Source of the DNA: Actinokineospora xionganensis
Lineage (GTDB): Bacteria; Actinomycetota; Actinomycetes; Mycobacteriales; Pseudonocardiaceae
DNA: 64,000 nt
Reading direction: 5' to 3'
NCBI RefSeq assembly: GCF_014323725.1
Contig: NZ_JABVED010000003.1
Span: 248,001 to 312,000 of the forward strand
The notes under the pieces are model-generated. The model did not search any database. It was not told the origin of the DNA and was given only the letters and a program-made list of their open reading frames with translations. Positions 7,922 to 17,134 of this stretch are shown in pieces. A program made the position numbers and the translations under genes. Each line of letters starts with the position of its first letter. Within the stretch, counting starts at the first letter, position 1.

Positions 7922-10213
7922 ATGTCCGGGCAATCCCTCGCGGCGGACCTGACGCTCACCGGCGGCGACAAAGGCGTTGTCGTCGTGGTCGCCGCGATCG
8001 CCCTCGCCGCTCTTGCCGTTGGTTATGTCCTGCTCAAGGAGGTCCTGGCCGCTGGCACAGGGACCACGAAGATGCAGGACATCGCCAAAGCGGTCCAAGA
8101 AGGCGCGGCGGCGTATCTCAAGCGGCAGCGCAACACGCTTCTGGTATTCGGCAGCGCGGTGTTCTTGCTGCTGTTCCTACTCCCCGCGGATAGCGGCGGC
8201 GAACGGATAGGCCGGTCCCTGTTCTTCTTGGTGGGCGCGGTGTTCTCGTTCACCATCGGCTATCTCGGCATGTGGCTGGCGACGCAGGCGAACCTGCGCG
8301 TCGCGTCCGCGGCCAACGACGAGGGCGGCCGCGAGAAGGCCACCCGCATCGCGTTCCGCACGGGCGGCGCGGTCGGCATGGCGACCGTGGGCCTCGGCCT
8401 GTTCGGCGCGGCGATCGTCGTGCTCGTCTACACCGGCGGTGCGCCCAAGGTCCTTGAGGGCTTCGGCTTCGGCGCCGCGCTGATCGCGATGTTCATGCGA
8501 GTCGGCGGCGGCATCTTCACCAAGGCCGCGGACGTCGGCGCCGACCTGGTCGGCAAGGTCGAGCAGAACATCCCGGAGGACGACCCCCGCAACGCCGCCA
8601 CCATCGCCGACAACGTCGGCGACAACGTGGGTGACTGCGCGGGCATGGCCGCGGACCTGTTCGAGTCCTACGCCGTGACCCTGGTCGCCGCGCTGATCCT
8701 CGGCAGCACCGCGTTCGGTGTGCAGGGCCTGCTCTTCCCGTTGATCGTCCCGGCGCTCGGCGTGATCACCGCGATGCTCGGTGTCTACATCACCAAGGCC
8801 CGCGCGGGCGAGAGCGGTCTGACCGCGATCAACCGCTCGTTCTACATCTCGGCGCTCTTCTCGGCGGTTCTGTGCACGGCGGCGGCGTTCATCTACCTGC
8901 CCAACTCGTTCGCCGAACTGACCCAGGCCCCCACGACCACGGGCGAGCCCGGCAGCCCCGCGCTGATCGCCGCTATCGCCGTGATCATCGGCATCGTGCT
9001 CGCCGGCGTCATTCTCTGGCTGACCGGCTACTACACGGGCACCGACCACAAGCCGGTCAAGGAGGTCGGCAAGACCTCGCTGACCGGTGCGGCCACCGTG
9101 GTCCTGTCGGGTATCTCGGTCGGTTTCGAGTCCGCTGTCTACACCGCGATTGTCATCGGCGCGGCGGTTTACGGCGCGTTCCTGCTCTCCGGTTCGATCA
9201 TCGTCTCGCTCTTCGCGATCGCTCTCGCCGGCTGTGGTCTGCTGACCACCGTCGGCGTCATCGTCGCGATGGACACCTTCGGCCCGGTCTCGGACAACGC
9301 CCAGGGCATCGCCGAGATGTCCGGCGACGTGACCCCCGAGGGCGCACAGATCCTCACCGAGCTCGACGCGGTCGGCAACACCACCAAGGCGATCACCAAG
9401 GGCATCGCGATCGCCACGGCGGTGCTCGCGGCGACCGCGCTGTTCGGGTCGTACCAGACCGCGATCGTCGAGGCGCTGGGCAAGGCGGGCGAGAGCTTCA
9501 AGACCGAGGACTTCATCGTCTTCAGCCCGGATGTGCTGTTCGGCATCCTGATCGGCGCGGCCGTGGTCTTCATGTTCTCGGGTCTCGCGATCAACGCGGT
9601 CACCCGCGCGGCGGGCGCCATCGTCTTCGAGGTGCGCCGCCAGTTCCGTGAGATCCCCGGGATCATGGAAGGCACCGGCAAGCCGGAGTACGGCAAGGTC
9701 GTCGACATCTGCACGCGTGACTCGCTGCGTGAGCTGGCGACCCCGGGTCTGCTCGCGGTCCTCGCCCCGATCGCCGTCGGCTTCGGCCTCGGCGTCGGCC
9801 CGCTCGCGGGCTACCTCGGCGGCGCCATCGCGGCGGGCACGCTGATGGCGGTGTTCCTGGCCAACTCCGGTGGCGCCTGGGACAACGCGAAGAAGCTGGT
9901 CGAGGACGGCCACCACGGCGGCAAGGGGTCCGAGGCGCACGCCGCCACGGTCATCGGCGACACCGTGGGCGACCCGTTCAAGGACACCGCCGGTCCCGCG
10001 ATCAACCCGCTGATCAAGGTGATGAACCTGGTCTCGCTGCTGATCGCGCCCGCCATCGTCACGTTCTCGGTCGGCCCGGACGCCTCCACGGGTCTTCGGG
10101 TCACGATCGCGGCCGTGGCCGTGGTGCTGATCGTCGTCGCGGTGGTCGTGTCGAAGCGTCGCGGCACCGCGATCGCGGACACCCCCGCGGAGACGGTGTC
10201 CAACGGAGTCTGA
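7922..10213 (+). CDS. hppA: K+-independent H+-translocating inorganic pyrophosphatase
   Basis: Membrane proton pump driven by pyrophosphate hydrolysis, 763 residues with about sixteen membrane helices. Signature substrate-binding motifs are intact: DVGADLVGKVE, DNVGDNVGDCAGMAADLFE, and GDTVGDPFKDTAGPAINPL near the C-terminus. The subtype switch reads NTTKAITKG, with Lys489 and Thr492; family knowledge places Lys/Thr here in K+-independent H+ pumps and Ala/Gly in K+-dependent ones. I chose ATG 7922 because AGGAGG ends eight bases before it; the longer in-frame start at 7838 has no such site. The soluble pyrophosphatase ppa is also in this window, so the cell can use or discard pyrophosphate. 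A strong hairpin follows at 10227. Confidence 0.97.
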   Translation: MSGQSLAADLTLTGGDKGVVVVVAAIALAALAVGYVLLKEVLAAGTGTTKMQDIAKAVQEGAAAYLKRQRNTLLVFGSAVFLLLFLLPADSGGERIGRSLFFLVGAVFSFTIGYLGMWLATQANLRVASAANDEGGREKATRIAFRTGGAVGMATVGLGLFGAAIVVLVYTGGAPKVLEGFGFGAALIAMFMRVGGGIFTKAADVGADLVGKVEQNIPEDDPRNAATIADNVGDNVGDCAGMAADLFESYAVTLVAALILGSTAFGVQGLLFPLIVPALGVITAMLGVYITKARAGESGLTAINRSFYISALFSAVLCTAAAFIYLPNSFAELTQAPTTTGEPGSPALIAAIAVIIGIVLAGVILWLTGYYTGTDHKPVKEVGKTSLTGAATVVLSGISVGFESAVYTAIVIGAAVYGAFLLSGSIIVSLFAIALAGCGLLTTVGVIVAMDTFGPVSDNAQGIAEMSGDVTPEGAQILTELDAVGNTTKAITKGIAIATAVLAATALFGSYQTAIVEALGKAGESFKTEDFIVFSPDVLFGILIGAAVVFMFSGLAINAVTRAAGAIVFEVRRQFREIPGIMEGTGKPEYGKVVDICTRDSLRELATPGLLAVLAPIAVGFGLGVGPLAGYLGGAIAAGTLMAVFLANSGGAWDNAKKLVEDGHHGGKGSEAHAATVIGDTVGDPFKDTAGPAINPLIKVMNLVSLLIAPAIVTFSVGPDASTGLRVTIAAVAVVLIVVAVVVSKRRGTAIADTPAETVSNGV

Positions 10214-10226
10214 TTTCGACGTGGTG

Positions 10227-10264
10227 ACGGGGCCGGTTCCGCCGTTCGGCGGGGCCGGCCCCGT
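10227..10264 (+). terminator. Hairpin terminator after hppA
   Basis: ACGGGGCCGG pairs with CCGGCCCCGT, and an inner CCGCC/GGCGG arm closes on GTTC. It starts 13 bases after the hppA stop. No U run follows, as is common for hairpins in high-GC actinomycetes. Confidence 0.7.
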
Positions 10265-10345
10265 TCGCGTCGCCGCCCTGCGGGGCCGTCGGGGCCGTGC
10301 GAGCATCGAGGTCGGCACCGGGAGCACCAGGCAAGGAGCAGCACC

Positions 10346-10954
10346 ATGGTTCGTCGTCTCGCCGCAGTCGCCGTGGCTGCCGTGACGCTGTCGTTCGGTC
10401 TTGCCGGCTGCGGATCGGACTCCCCGCCCACCGCGGGCGGCACCACGACCACGACCACCACGGCGGGGGCCGCGAACGGCGACGCTGTGGCCTGGGCGGA
10501 CAAGGTCTGCTCGGCGGTCGCGCCGGAGGTCGAGAAGTTCAAGGACACGCCGACCGGCGACCCGACCAACCTCCAGGCGACCAAGGACGGGTTCGTCACC
10601 TACCTCGACGGGATGGCGCAGGCCCTCGACCGGATGATCTCCGGAATCCGGGACGCGGGCTCACCGCCGGTCACCGACGGCGACGCCGCCGCCAAGGCCG
10701 TCGAGAACTCGCTCGAGACCGCCAAGGGCACGGTCACCTTGGCCAAGGACAACCTGGCGAAGGTCGACGCGAGCAACCCGCAGGCGTTCCAGGCCGGGAT
10801 GGCCCAGGTCGGGCAGGACCTCCAGGGGCTCGCCCAGATGGAGGACCCGACCAAGGGCCTGCGCGGCAACAAGGAACTCAACGACGCCTTCGAGAAGTCG
10901 GACAAGTGCAAGGCCCTCAACGAGCCCACCACCAGCGGCACACCGACCTCCTGA
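10346..10954 (+). CDS. Secreted lipoprotein of unknown function
   Basis: The 202-residue product has a type II signal peptide with lipobox LAGC (Cys22), a Thr-rich linker, and an all-helical mature domain beginning VAWADKVCSAVAPEVEKF with many Lys, Asp and Gln. A second cysteine occurs near the end (SDKCKAL), possibly paired with the one in DKVCSA. AAGGAGC lies about seven bases before the ATG. The gene stands between hppA and the SOS-box gene with no clear operon partner. I recognise no specific family; similar helical lipoproteins are common in actinomycetes. Confidence 0.7.
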   Translation: MVRRLAAVAVAAVTLSFGLAGCGSDSPPTAGGTTTTTTTAGAANGDAVAWADKVCSAVAPEVEKFKDTPTGDPTNLQATKDGFVTYLDGMAQALDRMISGIRDAGSPPVTDGDAAAKAVENSLETAKGTVTLAKDNLAKVDASNPQAFQAGMAQVGQDLQGLAQMEDPTKGLRGNKELNDAFEKSDKCKALNEPTTSGTPTS

Positions 10955-11081
10955 GTACGCCCTGAACAAACACGCTTGCGACTCACCGCCGCCTAAGGGG
11001 ACCGTGACGGAACCCGACCACGGTTCGCGCCCAGCCGCACCTGCCACTAAAGGGTGACCCAAACCCAAAATTCCGGGGAGG

Positions 11082-11111
11082 CGGACAGGGATCGAACCTC
11101 TGTTCTATTCT
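11082..11111 (+). promoter_or_regulatory. Promoter of the 11119 gene, leaderless
   Basis: CGGACA at 11082-11087 and TATTCT at 11106-11111 are separated by 18 bases. Transcription would begin six to eight bases after the -10, at the GTG start 11119, so the mRNA is predicted to be leaderless. The LexA-type box fills the spacer and touches the -10. Confidence 0.65.
11092..11107. promoter_or_regulatory. LexA-type SOS box
   Basis: TCGAACCTCTGTTCTA matches the actinobacterial and Bacillus-type LexA operator CGAAC-N4-GTTCG at nine of ten conserved positions. It overlaps the promoter spacer and the -10 of the gene at 11119, the right place for repression. LexA binding is an inference from the sequence. 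Confidence 0.65.
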
Positions 11112-11118
11112 GGCCGCC

Positions 11119-11706
11119 GTGGCGCAGCTGTCGTTCTTCTCCGCCGAGGCGACTCAACCGCGGGTGGCCGATCTCGCGGGGGTGCTGTGCGGGCCAGGGC
11201 GGACGGTGGTGTTCGCCAAGGCCACAGCCAAGTTGATCGTCCCGGTCGACGATGTCTGGCGGGCCAGGGCGCTGGTCGCCGCCTGCGCCGAGCGCGGGGT
11301 CCGGGCGCAGGTCCGGGGCGACGACCATGCCACGATCGTGTGCACCGCGTTCCGGGTCGACCTCGCGCCGCTCGCCGCCGCTTGGTCCGACGGTGATGGC
11401 AAGGTGGTGCCTGGCGGGTTCACGCCGGATGGCGCTACCTTGCGGATGTGGGTTCTGGCGGCGGGCCGCTGGGACAACAGCGGGTATGTCCTGCCGCTTG
11501 ACCAGGCCGTCCCGGACACCCATGAACCACTGCGTGAAAGCCTGGCCCGGTGCGGTCTGCCTGCGACGACGCGGGTCGACGGGTCCGGTCTGAAGATCGT
11601 CGGACGCAGGCGGCTGGCCCGGCTCCGTGAGCTGGTCGGGCCGCCGGTCGACCCGGGCTGCGGGGGGCAGTGGCCCGACGTTTCCCGGATGCGCGTCGTG
11701 TCCTGA
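11119..11706 (+). CDS. Conserved hypothetical protein next to topA, predicted DNA-damage inducible
   Basis: The 195-residue product starts AQLSFFSAEATQPRVADLAG and contains RTVVFAKATAKLIVPVDDVW, an alternating beta/alpha pattern, and SGLKIVGRRRLARLRELVG near the C-terminus. It corresponds in position and size to the hypothetical gene beside topA in mycobacteria (Rv3647c). No enzyme motif is evident. GTG 11119 is chosen because it lies seven bases after a TATTCT -10, giving a leaderless start. The promoter contains a LexA-type box, which suggests a role in the DNA-damage response. The neighbour topA begins 145 bases downstream with its own start. Confidence 0.75.
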   Translation: MAQLSFFSAEATQPRVADLAGVLCGPGRTVVFAKATAKLIVPVDDVWRARALVAACAERGVRAQVRGDDHATIVCTAFRVDLAPLAAAWSDGDGKVVPGGFTPDGATLRMWVLAAGRWDNSGYVLPLDQAVPDTHEPLRESLARCGLPATTRVDGSGLKIVGRRRLARLRELVGPPVDPGCGGQWPDVSRMRVVS

Positions 11707-11851
11707 GCGTGCTACAGGTGGTACAGGTTCATACTCGTTCGGCCCATCCAGGCCGGCACGGAGAGCCCCTGAAATAGGGCATCGGCTGTGCGGCGTGCAC
11801 ACTGACTGGCTGACACGGGGCTCAAGACGGCTTCATAGAGAGCGGGAAAGC

Positions 11852-14641
11852 GTGGCTGGCTCGACAGGGACGAAGAAGAACGGTGGTGGCACCGACGGCA
11901 CTCAGCCTCGTCGGCTGGTGATCGTCGAGTCGCCCGCCAAGGCGCGCAAGATCGCGTCCTACCTTGGCCGGAACTTTGTCGTCGAGTCGTCCCGTGGCCA
12001 CATCCGCGACCTCCCGCGCAAGGCCGCGGAGGTTCCGGAGAAGTACAAGGGCGAGTCCTGGTCGAACCTGGGGGTCAACGTCGACCAGGGCTTCGAGGCC
12101 ATCTACATCGTCACGCCGGACAAGAAGGCCACGGTCACCGAGCTCAAGGGCCTGCTCAAGGACGTCGACGAGCTCTACCTCGCGACAGACGGCGACCGCG
12201 AGGGCGAAGCCATCGCGTGGCATCTGCTCGAAGCGCTCAAGCCCAAGGTGCCGGTGCGCCGGATGGTCTTCCACGAGATCACCGAGCCCGCGATCCGCGC
12301 CGCCGCCGAGAACACCCGCGAACTCGACCGCGACCTGGTCGACGCGCAGGAGACCCGCCGCATCCTCGACCGCCTCTACGGCTACGAGGTCAGCCCGGTC
12401 CTGTGGAAGAAGGTCATGCCGCGCCTGTCGGCGGGCCGCGTGCAGTCCGTGGCCACCCGCATCGTCGTGCAGCGTGAACGCGAGCGGATGGCGTTCGTCG
12501 CGGCCACGTACTGGGACATCTCCGCGACCATGGACGCGGGCGCCGAGGCCGAGCCGCCCACGTTCGCCTCCCGCCTGCTCTCGGTCGACGGCACCCGCCT
12601 GGCCACCGGCCGTGACTTCGGCCAGGACGGCCAGCTCAAGGCAGGCGCCGACGTGCTGCTGCTGGAGGAGGCCGAGGCCCGTCGCCTCACAGAGAGCCTG
12701 GCGGGCGCCGCGCTCACCGTCTCCAGCGTCGAAGAGAAGCCGTACACCCGCAAGCCCTACGCGCCGTTCATGACCTCGACGCTGCAGCAGGAGGCGGGCC
12801 GCAAGCTCCGCTTCTCCTCGGAGCGGACGATGCGCGCTGCCCAGCGGCTGTACGAAAACGGTTACATCACCTACATGCGTACCGACTCCACCACGCTCTC
12901 GGAGACGGCCATCACCGCGGCCCGCCAGCAGGCCACGGACCTCTACGGCGCGCAGTTCGTCTCGCCGCAGCCGCGGCAGTACACCCGCAAGGTCAAGAAC
13001 GCCCAGGAGGCGCACGAGGCCATCCGGCCTGCCGGTGAGGTGTTCCGCACCCCCGGCCAGGTCGCGGGTGAGCTGGAGACCGACGAGTTCCGCGTGTACG
13101 AGATGATCTGGCAGCGCACCATCGCCTCCCAGATGGCCGATGTGCGCGGCACGACGATGACCGTGCGCATCAGCGGCGCCGCCGCGAGCGGCGAGGAGTG
13201 CGTGTTCTCCTCCTCGGGTCGCACGATCACCTTCGCCGGTTTCCTGCGGGCCTACGTCGAGGCGGTCGACACCGAGACCGGTGGCGAGGCCGACGACGCC
13301 GAGCGCAGGCTGCCGCTGCTGGTCAAGGGCCAGCCGGTCACCGCGGCCGACCTGTCCGCCGACGGCCACAGCACCAGCCCGCCCGCCCGGTACTCCGAGC
13401 CCAGCCTGATCAAGGCGCTCGAAGACCTCGGCATCGGCCGACCGTCGACGTACACCTCGATCATCAACACGATCCAGGACCGCGGCTACGTGTGGAAGAA
13501 GGGTTCCGCCCTCGTCCCGTCGTGGATCGCGTTCTCCGTGATCGGCCTGCTGGAGCGGCACTTCGAGCGGCTCGTCGACTACGACTTCACCGCCGCGATG
13601 GAAGACGAGCTCGACCGCATCGCGGTCGGCGAGCAGCAGCGCACCAACTGGCTCACCGGCTTCTACTTCGGCGGTGAGATCGGGCCCGAGGGCTCGGTCG
13701 GCCGTTCGGGCGGGCTCAAGAAGCTCGTCGGCTCCGGCGTCGAACACATCGACGCCAAGGAGGTCAACTCCATCCCGGTGTTCACCGACGCCGAGAACCG
13801 CCCGGTCGTGGTCCGTGTCGGCCGGTACGGGCCGTACCTGGAGCGCGAGGTCGACGGCGCGGCGCAGCGGGCGAACGTGCCCGAGGACCTGGCGCCCGAC
13901 GAGCTGACCCTGGAGCTGGCCGAGAAGCTGTTCTCCACCCCGATGGAGGGCCGCAGCCTCGGCAACGACCCGGTCACCGGGCACGAGATCGTGGCGAAGG
14001 AAGGCCGCTTCGGCCCGTACGTCACCGAGGTCCTGCCCGAGGCCGAGGAGCCGCCGCCGCCCGCCGAGGGCGCGAAGAAGACCCGGGCCAAGGCGCCCGC
14101 CAAGCCCAAGCCGCGCACGGGCTCGCTGTTCAAGGACATGTCCCTGGACACGATCACCCTCGACGACGCCTTGAAGCTGCTGTCGCTGCCCCGCGTGGTC
14201 GGCACCGACCCGGCGACCGGTGAGGAGATCACCGCGCAGAACGGGCGCTATGGGCCGTACCTGAAGAAGGGCACGGACTCGCGCTCGCTCACCACGGAGG
14301 ACCAGATCTTCACGGTCACCCTGGAGGACGCGCTCAAGATCTACGCCGAGCCGAAGAAGCGCGGCAGGCAGGCCGCCGCGTCGGCCCCGCCGCTGCGCGA
14401 GCTGGGCAACGACCCCGTGTCGGGCAAGCCGATGGTCATCAAGGACGGCCGATTCGGGCCGTACGTGACCGACGGCGAGACCAACGGGTCGCTGCGCAAG
14501 GCCGACAGCGTCGAGACGCTCACCGACGAGCGCGCCGCGGAGCTGCTGGCCGAGAAGCGGGCCAAGGGTCCGGTGACGAAGAAGGCACCCGCTCGGCGCA
14601 AGGCACCGGCCAAGAAGGCTCCGGCGAAATCGAAGTCGTAG
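11852..14641 (+). CDS. topA: DNA topoisomerase I (type IA)
   Basis: Relaxes negative supercoils by single-strand passage. The 929-residue product has a Toprim domain (LVIVESPAKARKI, residues about 22-34; acidic DGDREGEA), and the catalytic tyrosine Tyr341 in GYITYMRTDST. The C-terminal half has four related GR(F/Y)GPY repeats (about residues 655, 715, 803, 870) and no zinc-finger cysteines, the actinobacterial form. It ends in a Lys/Ala/Pro-rich basic tail (KKAPARRKAPAKKAPAKSKS) of the kind that aids processivity in mycobacterial and Streptomyces TopA. GTG 11852 gives the standard N-terminus; the open frame continues upstream but without similarity to TopA. Confidence 0.97.
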   Translation: MAGSTGTKKNGGGTDGTQPRRLVIVESPAKARKIASYLGRNFVVESSRGHIRDLPRKAAEVPEKYKGESWSNLGVNVDQGFEAIYIVTPDKKATVTELKGLLKDVDELYLATDGDREGEAIAWHLLEALKPKVPVRRMVFHEITEPAIRAAAENTRELDRDLVDAQETRRILDRLYGYEVSPVLWKKVMPRLSAGRVQSVATRIVVQRERERMAFVAATYWDISATMDAGAEAEPPTFASRLLSVDGTRLATGRDFGQDGQLKAGADVLLLEEAEARRLTESLAGAALTVSSVEEKPYTRKPYAPFMTSTLQQEAGRKLRFSSERTMRAAQRLYENGYITYMRTDSTTLSETAITAARQQATDLYGAQFVSPQPRQYTRKVKNAQEAHEAIRPAGEVFRTPGQVAGELETDEFRVYEMIWQRTIASQMADVRGTTMTVRISGAAASGEECVFSSSGRTITFAGFLRAYVEAVDTETGGEADDAERRLPLLVKGQPVTAADLSADGHSTSPPARYSEPSLIKALEDLGIGRPSTYTSIINTIQDRGYVWKKGSALVPSWIAFSVIGLLERHFERLVDYDFTAAMEDELDRIAVGEQQRTNWLTGFYFGGEIGPEGSVGRSGGLKKLVGSGVEHIDAKEVNSIPVFTDAENRPVVVRVGRYGPYLEREVDGAAQRANVPEDLAPDELTLELAEKLFSTPMEGRSLGNDPVTGHEIVAKEGRFGPYVTEVLPEAEEPPPPAEGAKKTRAKAPAKPKPRTGSLFKDMSLDTITLDDALKLLSLPRVVGTDPATGEEITAQNGRYGPYLKKGTDSRSLTTEDQIFTVTLEDALKIYAEPKKRGRQAAASAPPLRELGNDPVSGKPMVIKDGRFGPYVTDGETNGSLRKADSVETLTDERAAELLAEKRAKGPVTKKAPARRKAPAKKAPAKSKS

Positions 14642-14708
14642 CCCTCTGTCGCTCTAACGGGTGAACGCTTAGCCTGCGAGGGGTAACCCGCCCGAGAGGG
14701 GGCCCCGA

Positions 14709-14981
14709 ATGGGTGAATCGTTCCGTCCTGACGACGCGCGCGATCTGGATCCCCCTCGGCTCCGGCTCCCGCGCGCCGTCCGGCCGCCTGTCGCCCCGAT
14801 CGTGCGGCCCGGCCTGATCGAGTACCCGCCGCGTCCGGGCTGGCCGTACGAGCCGCGGGCTGGGGGGCGGCGGGTCAAGCTGAGTGTGTCCCTGGTGATC
14901 CTCGCGGCCGTCGTCCTGCTCTTCATCGCGTACCAGGTCGTCAGCGGTTTCCTCGGCATGATCAATGGACTTGTCAACTAG
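14709..14981 (+). CDS. Small single-pass membrane protein, unknown function
   Basis: The 90-residue product has a Pro/Arg-rich N-terminal half (about residues 15-55, DPPRLRLPRAVRPPVAP) and one membrane helix near the C-terminus (LSVSLVILAAVVLLFIAYQV). A purine-rich GAGAGGGGG stretch precedes the ATG by eight bases. The gene lies between topA and the MFS-kinase gene on the same strand. The family is not recognised. The cytosolic proline-rich arm with one anchor suggests a docking role, but that is speculation. Confidence 0.7.
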   Translation: MGESFRPDDARDLDPPRLRLPRAVRPPVAPIVRPGLIEYPPRPGWPYEPRAGGRRVKLSVSLVILAAVVLLFIAYQVVSGFLGMINGLVN

Positions 14982-15073
14982 ATCACGCAAAGTGAGCCCG
15001 ATCGAGTCCGGTTTGTGCGAGCCTGTCCGAACATCCCAGCTACGCTGGGCTTGACACTTGGCGTGGAGATGGG

Positions 15074-17134
15074 GTGGAGGGCATCAGCGGGGGCCCGAAC
15101 GAACAGCTCAGGACCAATGAGCCGACCACGGGCGCCGAATCGTCCATGGCGCACCGGGCCCGGAGTGTCCTGGCGATCCGGCCGTTCCGCAGGCTCTGGG
15201 GTGTCACCTATCTGACCAGCGTCGGTGACTGGCTGTCATTGCTCGCTCTCACCGGGTTGGTGGCCTCGCTCACCCAGGACTACAAGGCGCAGAGCTTCGC
15301 GTTCTCCGGCGTCGTCCTGACCCAGCTTCTTCCCGGCCTGCTGTTCGCGCCGCTTGGCGGCCTGTTCGCCGATCGGTTCGACCGCCGCAAGGTGATGGTC
15401 CTCGCCGACATCGGGCGGTGCGGGCTGTTCCTGTCCATCGCGGTCGTCGGCTCGACCGTGTGGCTTTTCATCGGCAACTTCCTGATCGGCTGCTGCGCGC
15501 TGCTGTGGATCCCGTCGAAGGACGCCGCGGTCCCCAACCTGCTGCGCAGGCCCGACCAGGTCGAGACGGCCAACCAGCTCGGCATGGTGATGACCTACGG
15601 CATCGCCGTGATCAGCGGTGCGGGCCTGTACTCGCTCATCACCGGTATCAGCACGAACCTGAATCTCCCGTTCGGCACCAGCGACCTCGGCATCGCCCGG
15701 TTCATCCTGACGATCAACGGCCTGCTGTACCTGACCGCGGCGATCATCGTCGCCACGCGCATCCCGGAGTTGTCCAAGCGGGCACCGGTGGTGCCCAAGC
15801 CGGAGGACAAGGACAAGCCGAAGAAGAGCGGCTTCCTGGCCATGGTCAAGGACGCGGGCCACTTCGTGCGGACGACGCCGATCGTGCGCGGCCTGCTCGT
15901 CGGCATGATCGGCGCGTTCGCCGCGGCGGGCGCGCTCATCGGGTCCGCCCAGCTCTACGCCAACAGCCTGCGCGGTGGCCAGTCGGCGTTCGGTCTGCTG
16001 TTCGTCGCCCTGTTCATCGGCCTAGCCACCGGCATGACCGGCTCACCGAAGCTCGCCAGGAGGCTGCCGCACAACCGCCTCTTCGGCATCGCGATCGTGG
16101 TCGCGGGTTTGGCGCTGATGGTCGTGGCGCTCTCGCCGCACCTGGCCGTCTCACTGGTCACGGTGTCGGTGCTCGGGGCCAGCGCGGGCGCGGCGTTCCT
16201 CACCGGTGTGACGATCATCGGCACCCAGGTCGAGGACGCCATCCGCGGCCGCATCAACGCCATCTACCAGTCGCTGATGAAGATCATCCTGGCCGGCGCG
16301 ATGGCCGCGACGCCGGTGCTCGTCGGCCTGGTCCGGCCGCACGAGATCAGCATGTTCGGCAAGCCGATGACGGTCGACGGCACCCGGCCCGTGCTGCTCG
16401 GCGCGGGCCTGCTCGCCGCGCTGGTCGGTATCGTCGCCTACCGGCAGATGGACGACCGCCGGTCCGAGACGATCCTGTCCGACCTGGTCGCCGCCCTCCG
16501 GGGCAAGCCGCGGCGGTCCACCGGCCTGCTCATCGCCGTCGAAGGCGACACCCACCTCGACACGTCGACCCAGGCCCATCTGCTCGCCAACTGGCTGCGC
16601 GGCCCGGGCGGCCGGGAAGTCTTCCTCGCCACCGACCCGGCGCTCGACGACGAACGCCTGCACGCGGTGCTCACCGGAGCCTCGCTGTCCAGCGCCCGGG
16701 CCCACGCGCTGGTGGCCGCCGCGGTCCGCGCCGACCTCGTCGAGCGGGAGATCCGCCCGGCGCTCGAGCGCGGCGCCCTGGTCGTGATGGAGCGGTTCGT
16801 CGACAGCCCGCTGGCCCACCTTTCGGTCGCGGCCGGGCTCGACCCGGCCGAGCTTGAAGGCCTCGCCGACTGGGCCACGTCCCGGCTGCGGCCCGACATC
16901 ACCGTCCTGCTCGACCGCGATCCGGGCACCCTCCCGAAGTGGCCGGGCAACACCGAGCATCATTGGCATGTGCAGAGCGTGCTGACCGATATGGCCCGGG
17001 CCGACCCCGACCGCTATGTGGTGGTCGACGGCGACGGCACCATGGAAGACGTCGCCGACCGGGTCCGCCTCGCGGTGCAGACCACCCTCGCCGGTCGCAG
17101 GCTTGGCGACCTCGTGCCGGAGCGGGCTTCCTGA
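15074..17134 (+). CDS. MFS transporter fused to a thymidylate-kinase-like domain with degraded P-loop
   Basis: A 686-residue fusion. Residues about 30-460 form a major facilitator domain with about twelve helices (GDWLSLLALTGLVASL, LFADRFDRRKVMVLAD). Residues about 478-670 resemble dTMP kinase (HAVLTGASLSSARAHALVAAA, VVMERFVDSPLAHLS, PDITVLLDRDPG). The P-loop, normally GxxGxGKST, reads VEGDTHLDTSTQ and lacks the catalytic Gly-Lys; the usual DRY reads ERF. Such MFS-Tmk fusions next to holB are known in actinomycetes, usually with an intact kinase site. Here phosphotransfer is doubtful. GTG 15074 has GGAG five bases upstream; ATG 15146 is an alternative. The stop overlaps holB by one base (TGATG). 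Confidence 0.85.
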   Translation: MEGISGGPNEQLRTNEPTTGAESSMAHRARSVLAIRPFRRLWGVTYLTSVGDWLSLLALTGLVASLTQDYKAQSFAFSGVVLTQLLPGLLFAPLGGLFADRFDRRKVMVLADIGRCGLFLSIAVVGSTVWLFIGNFLIGCCALLWIPSKDAAVPNLLRRPDQVETANQLGMVMTYGIAVISGAGLYSLITGISTNLNLPFGTSDLGIARFILTINGLLYLTAAIIVATRIPELSKRAPVVPKPEDKDKPKKSGFLAMVKDAGHFVRTTPIVRGLLVGMIGAFAAAGALIGSAQLYANSLRGGQSAFGLLFVALFIGLATGMTGSPKLARRLPHNRLFGIAIVVAGLALMVVALSPHLAVSLVTVSVLGASAGAAFLTGVTIIGTQVEDAIRGRINAIYQSLMKIILAGAMAATPVLVGLVRPHEISMFGKPMTVDGTRPVLLGAGLLAALVGIVAYRQMDDRRSETILSDLVAALRGKPRRSTGLLIAVEGDTHLDTSTQAHLLANWLRGPGGREVFLATDPALDDERLHAVLTGASLSSARAHALVAAAVRADLVEREIRPALERGALVVMERFVDSPLAHLSVAAGLDPAELEGLADWATSRLRPDITVLLDRDPGTLPKWPGNTEHHWHVQSVLTDMARADPDRYVVVDGDGTMEDVADRVRLAVQTTLAGRRLGDLVPERAS

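Noticed and set aside
8177-10327. Open frame of about 700 codons antisense to hppA
   Set aside because: The product is almost entirely Arg, Asp, Gly, Glu and His, a typical antisense shadow of a GC-rich membrane protein gene.
11080-11145. Minus-strand tRNA-like segment (a GGTTCGATCC T-loop-like stretch with GGCGGA/TCCGCC acceptor-like pairing)
   Set aside because: It is too short, has no D-arm or anticodon arm, and one T-stem pair is mismatched. The same bases are better explained as a LexA-type box inside a promoter.
15015-15215. Alternative plus-strand frame overlapping the start of the MFS-kinase gene
   Set aside because: The product is Arg/Ser/Gly-rich with no similarity, and the membrane-protein frame has the conserved N-terminus.
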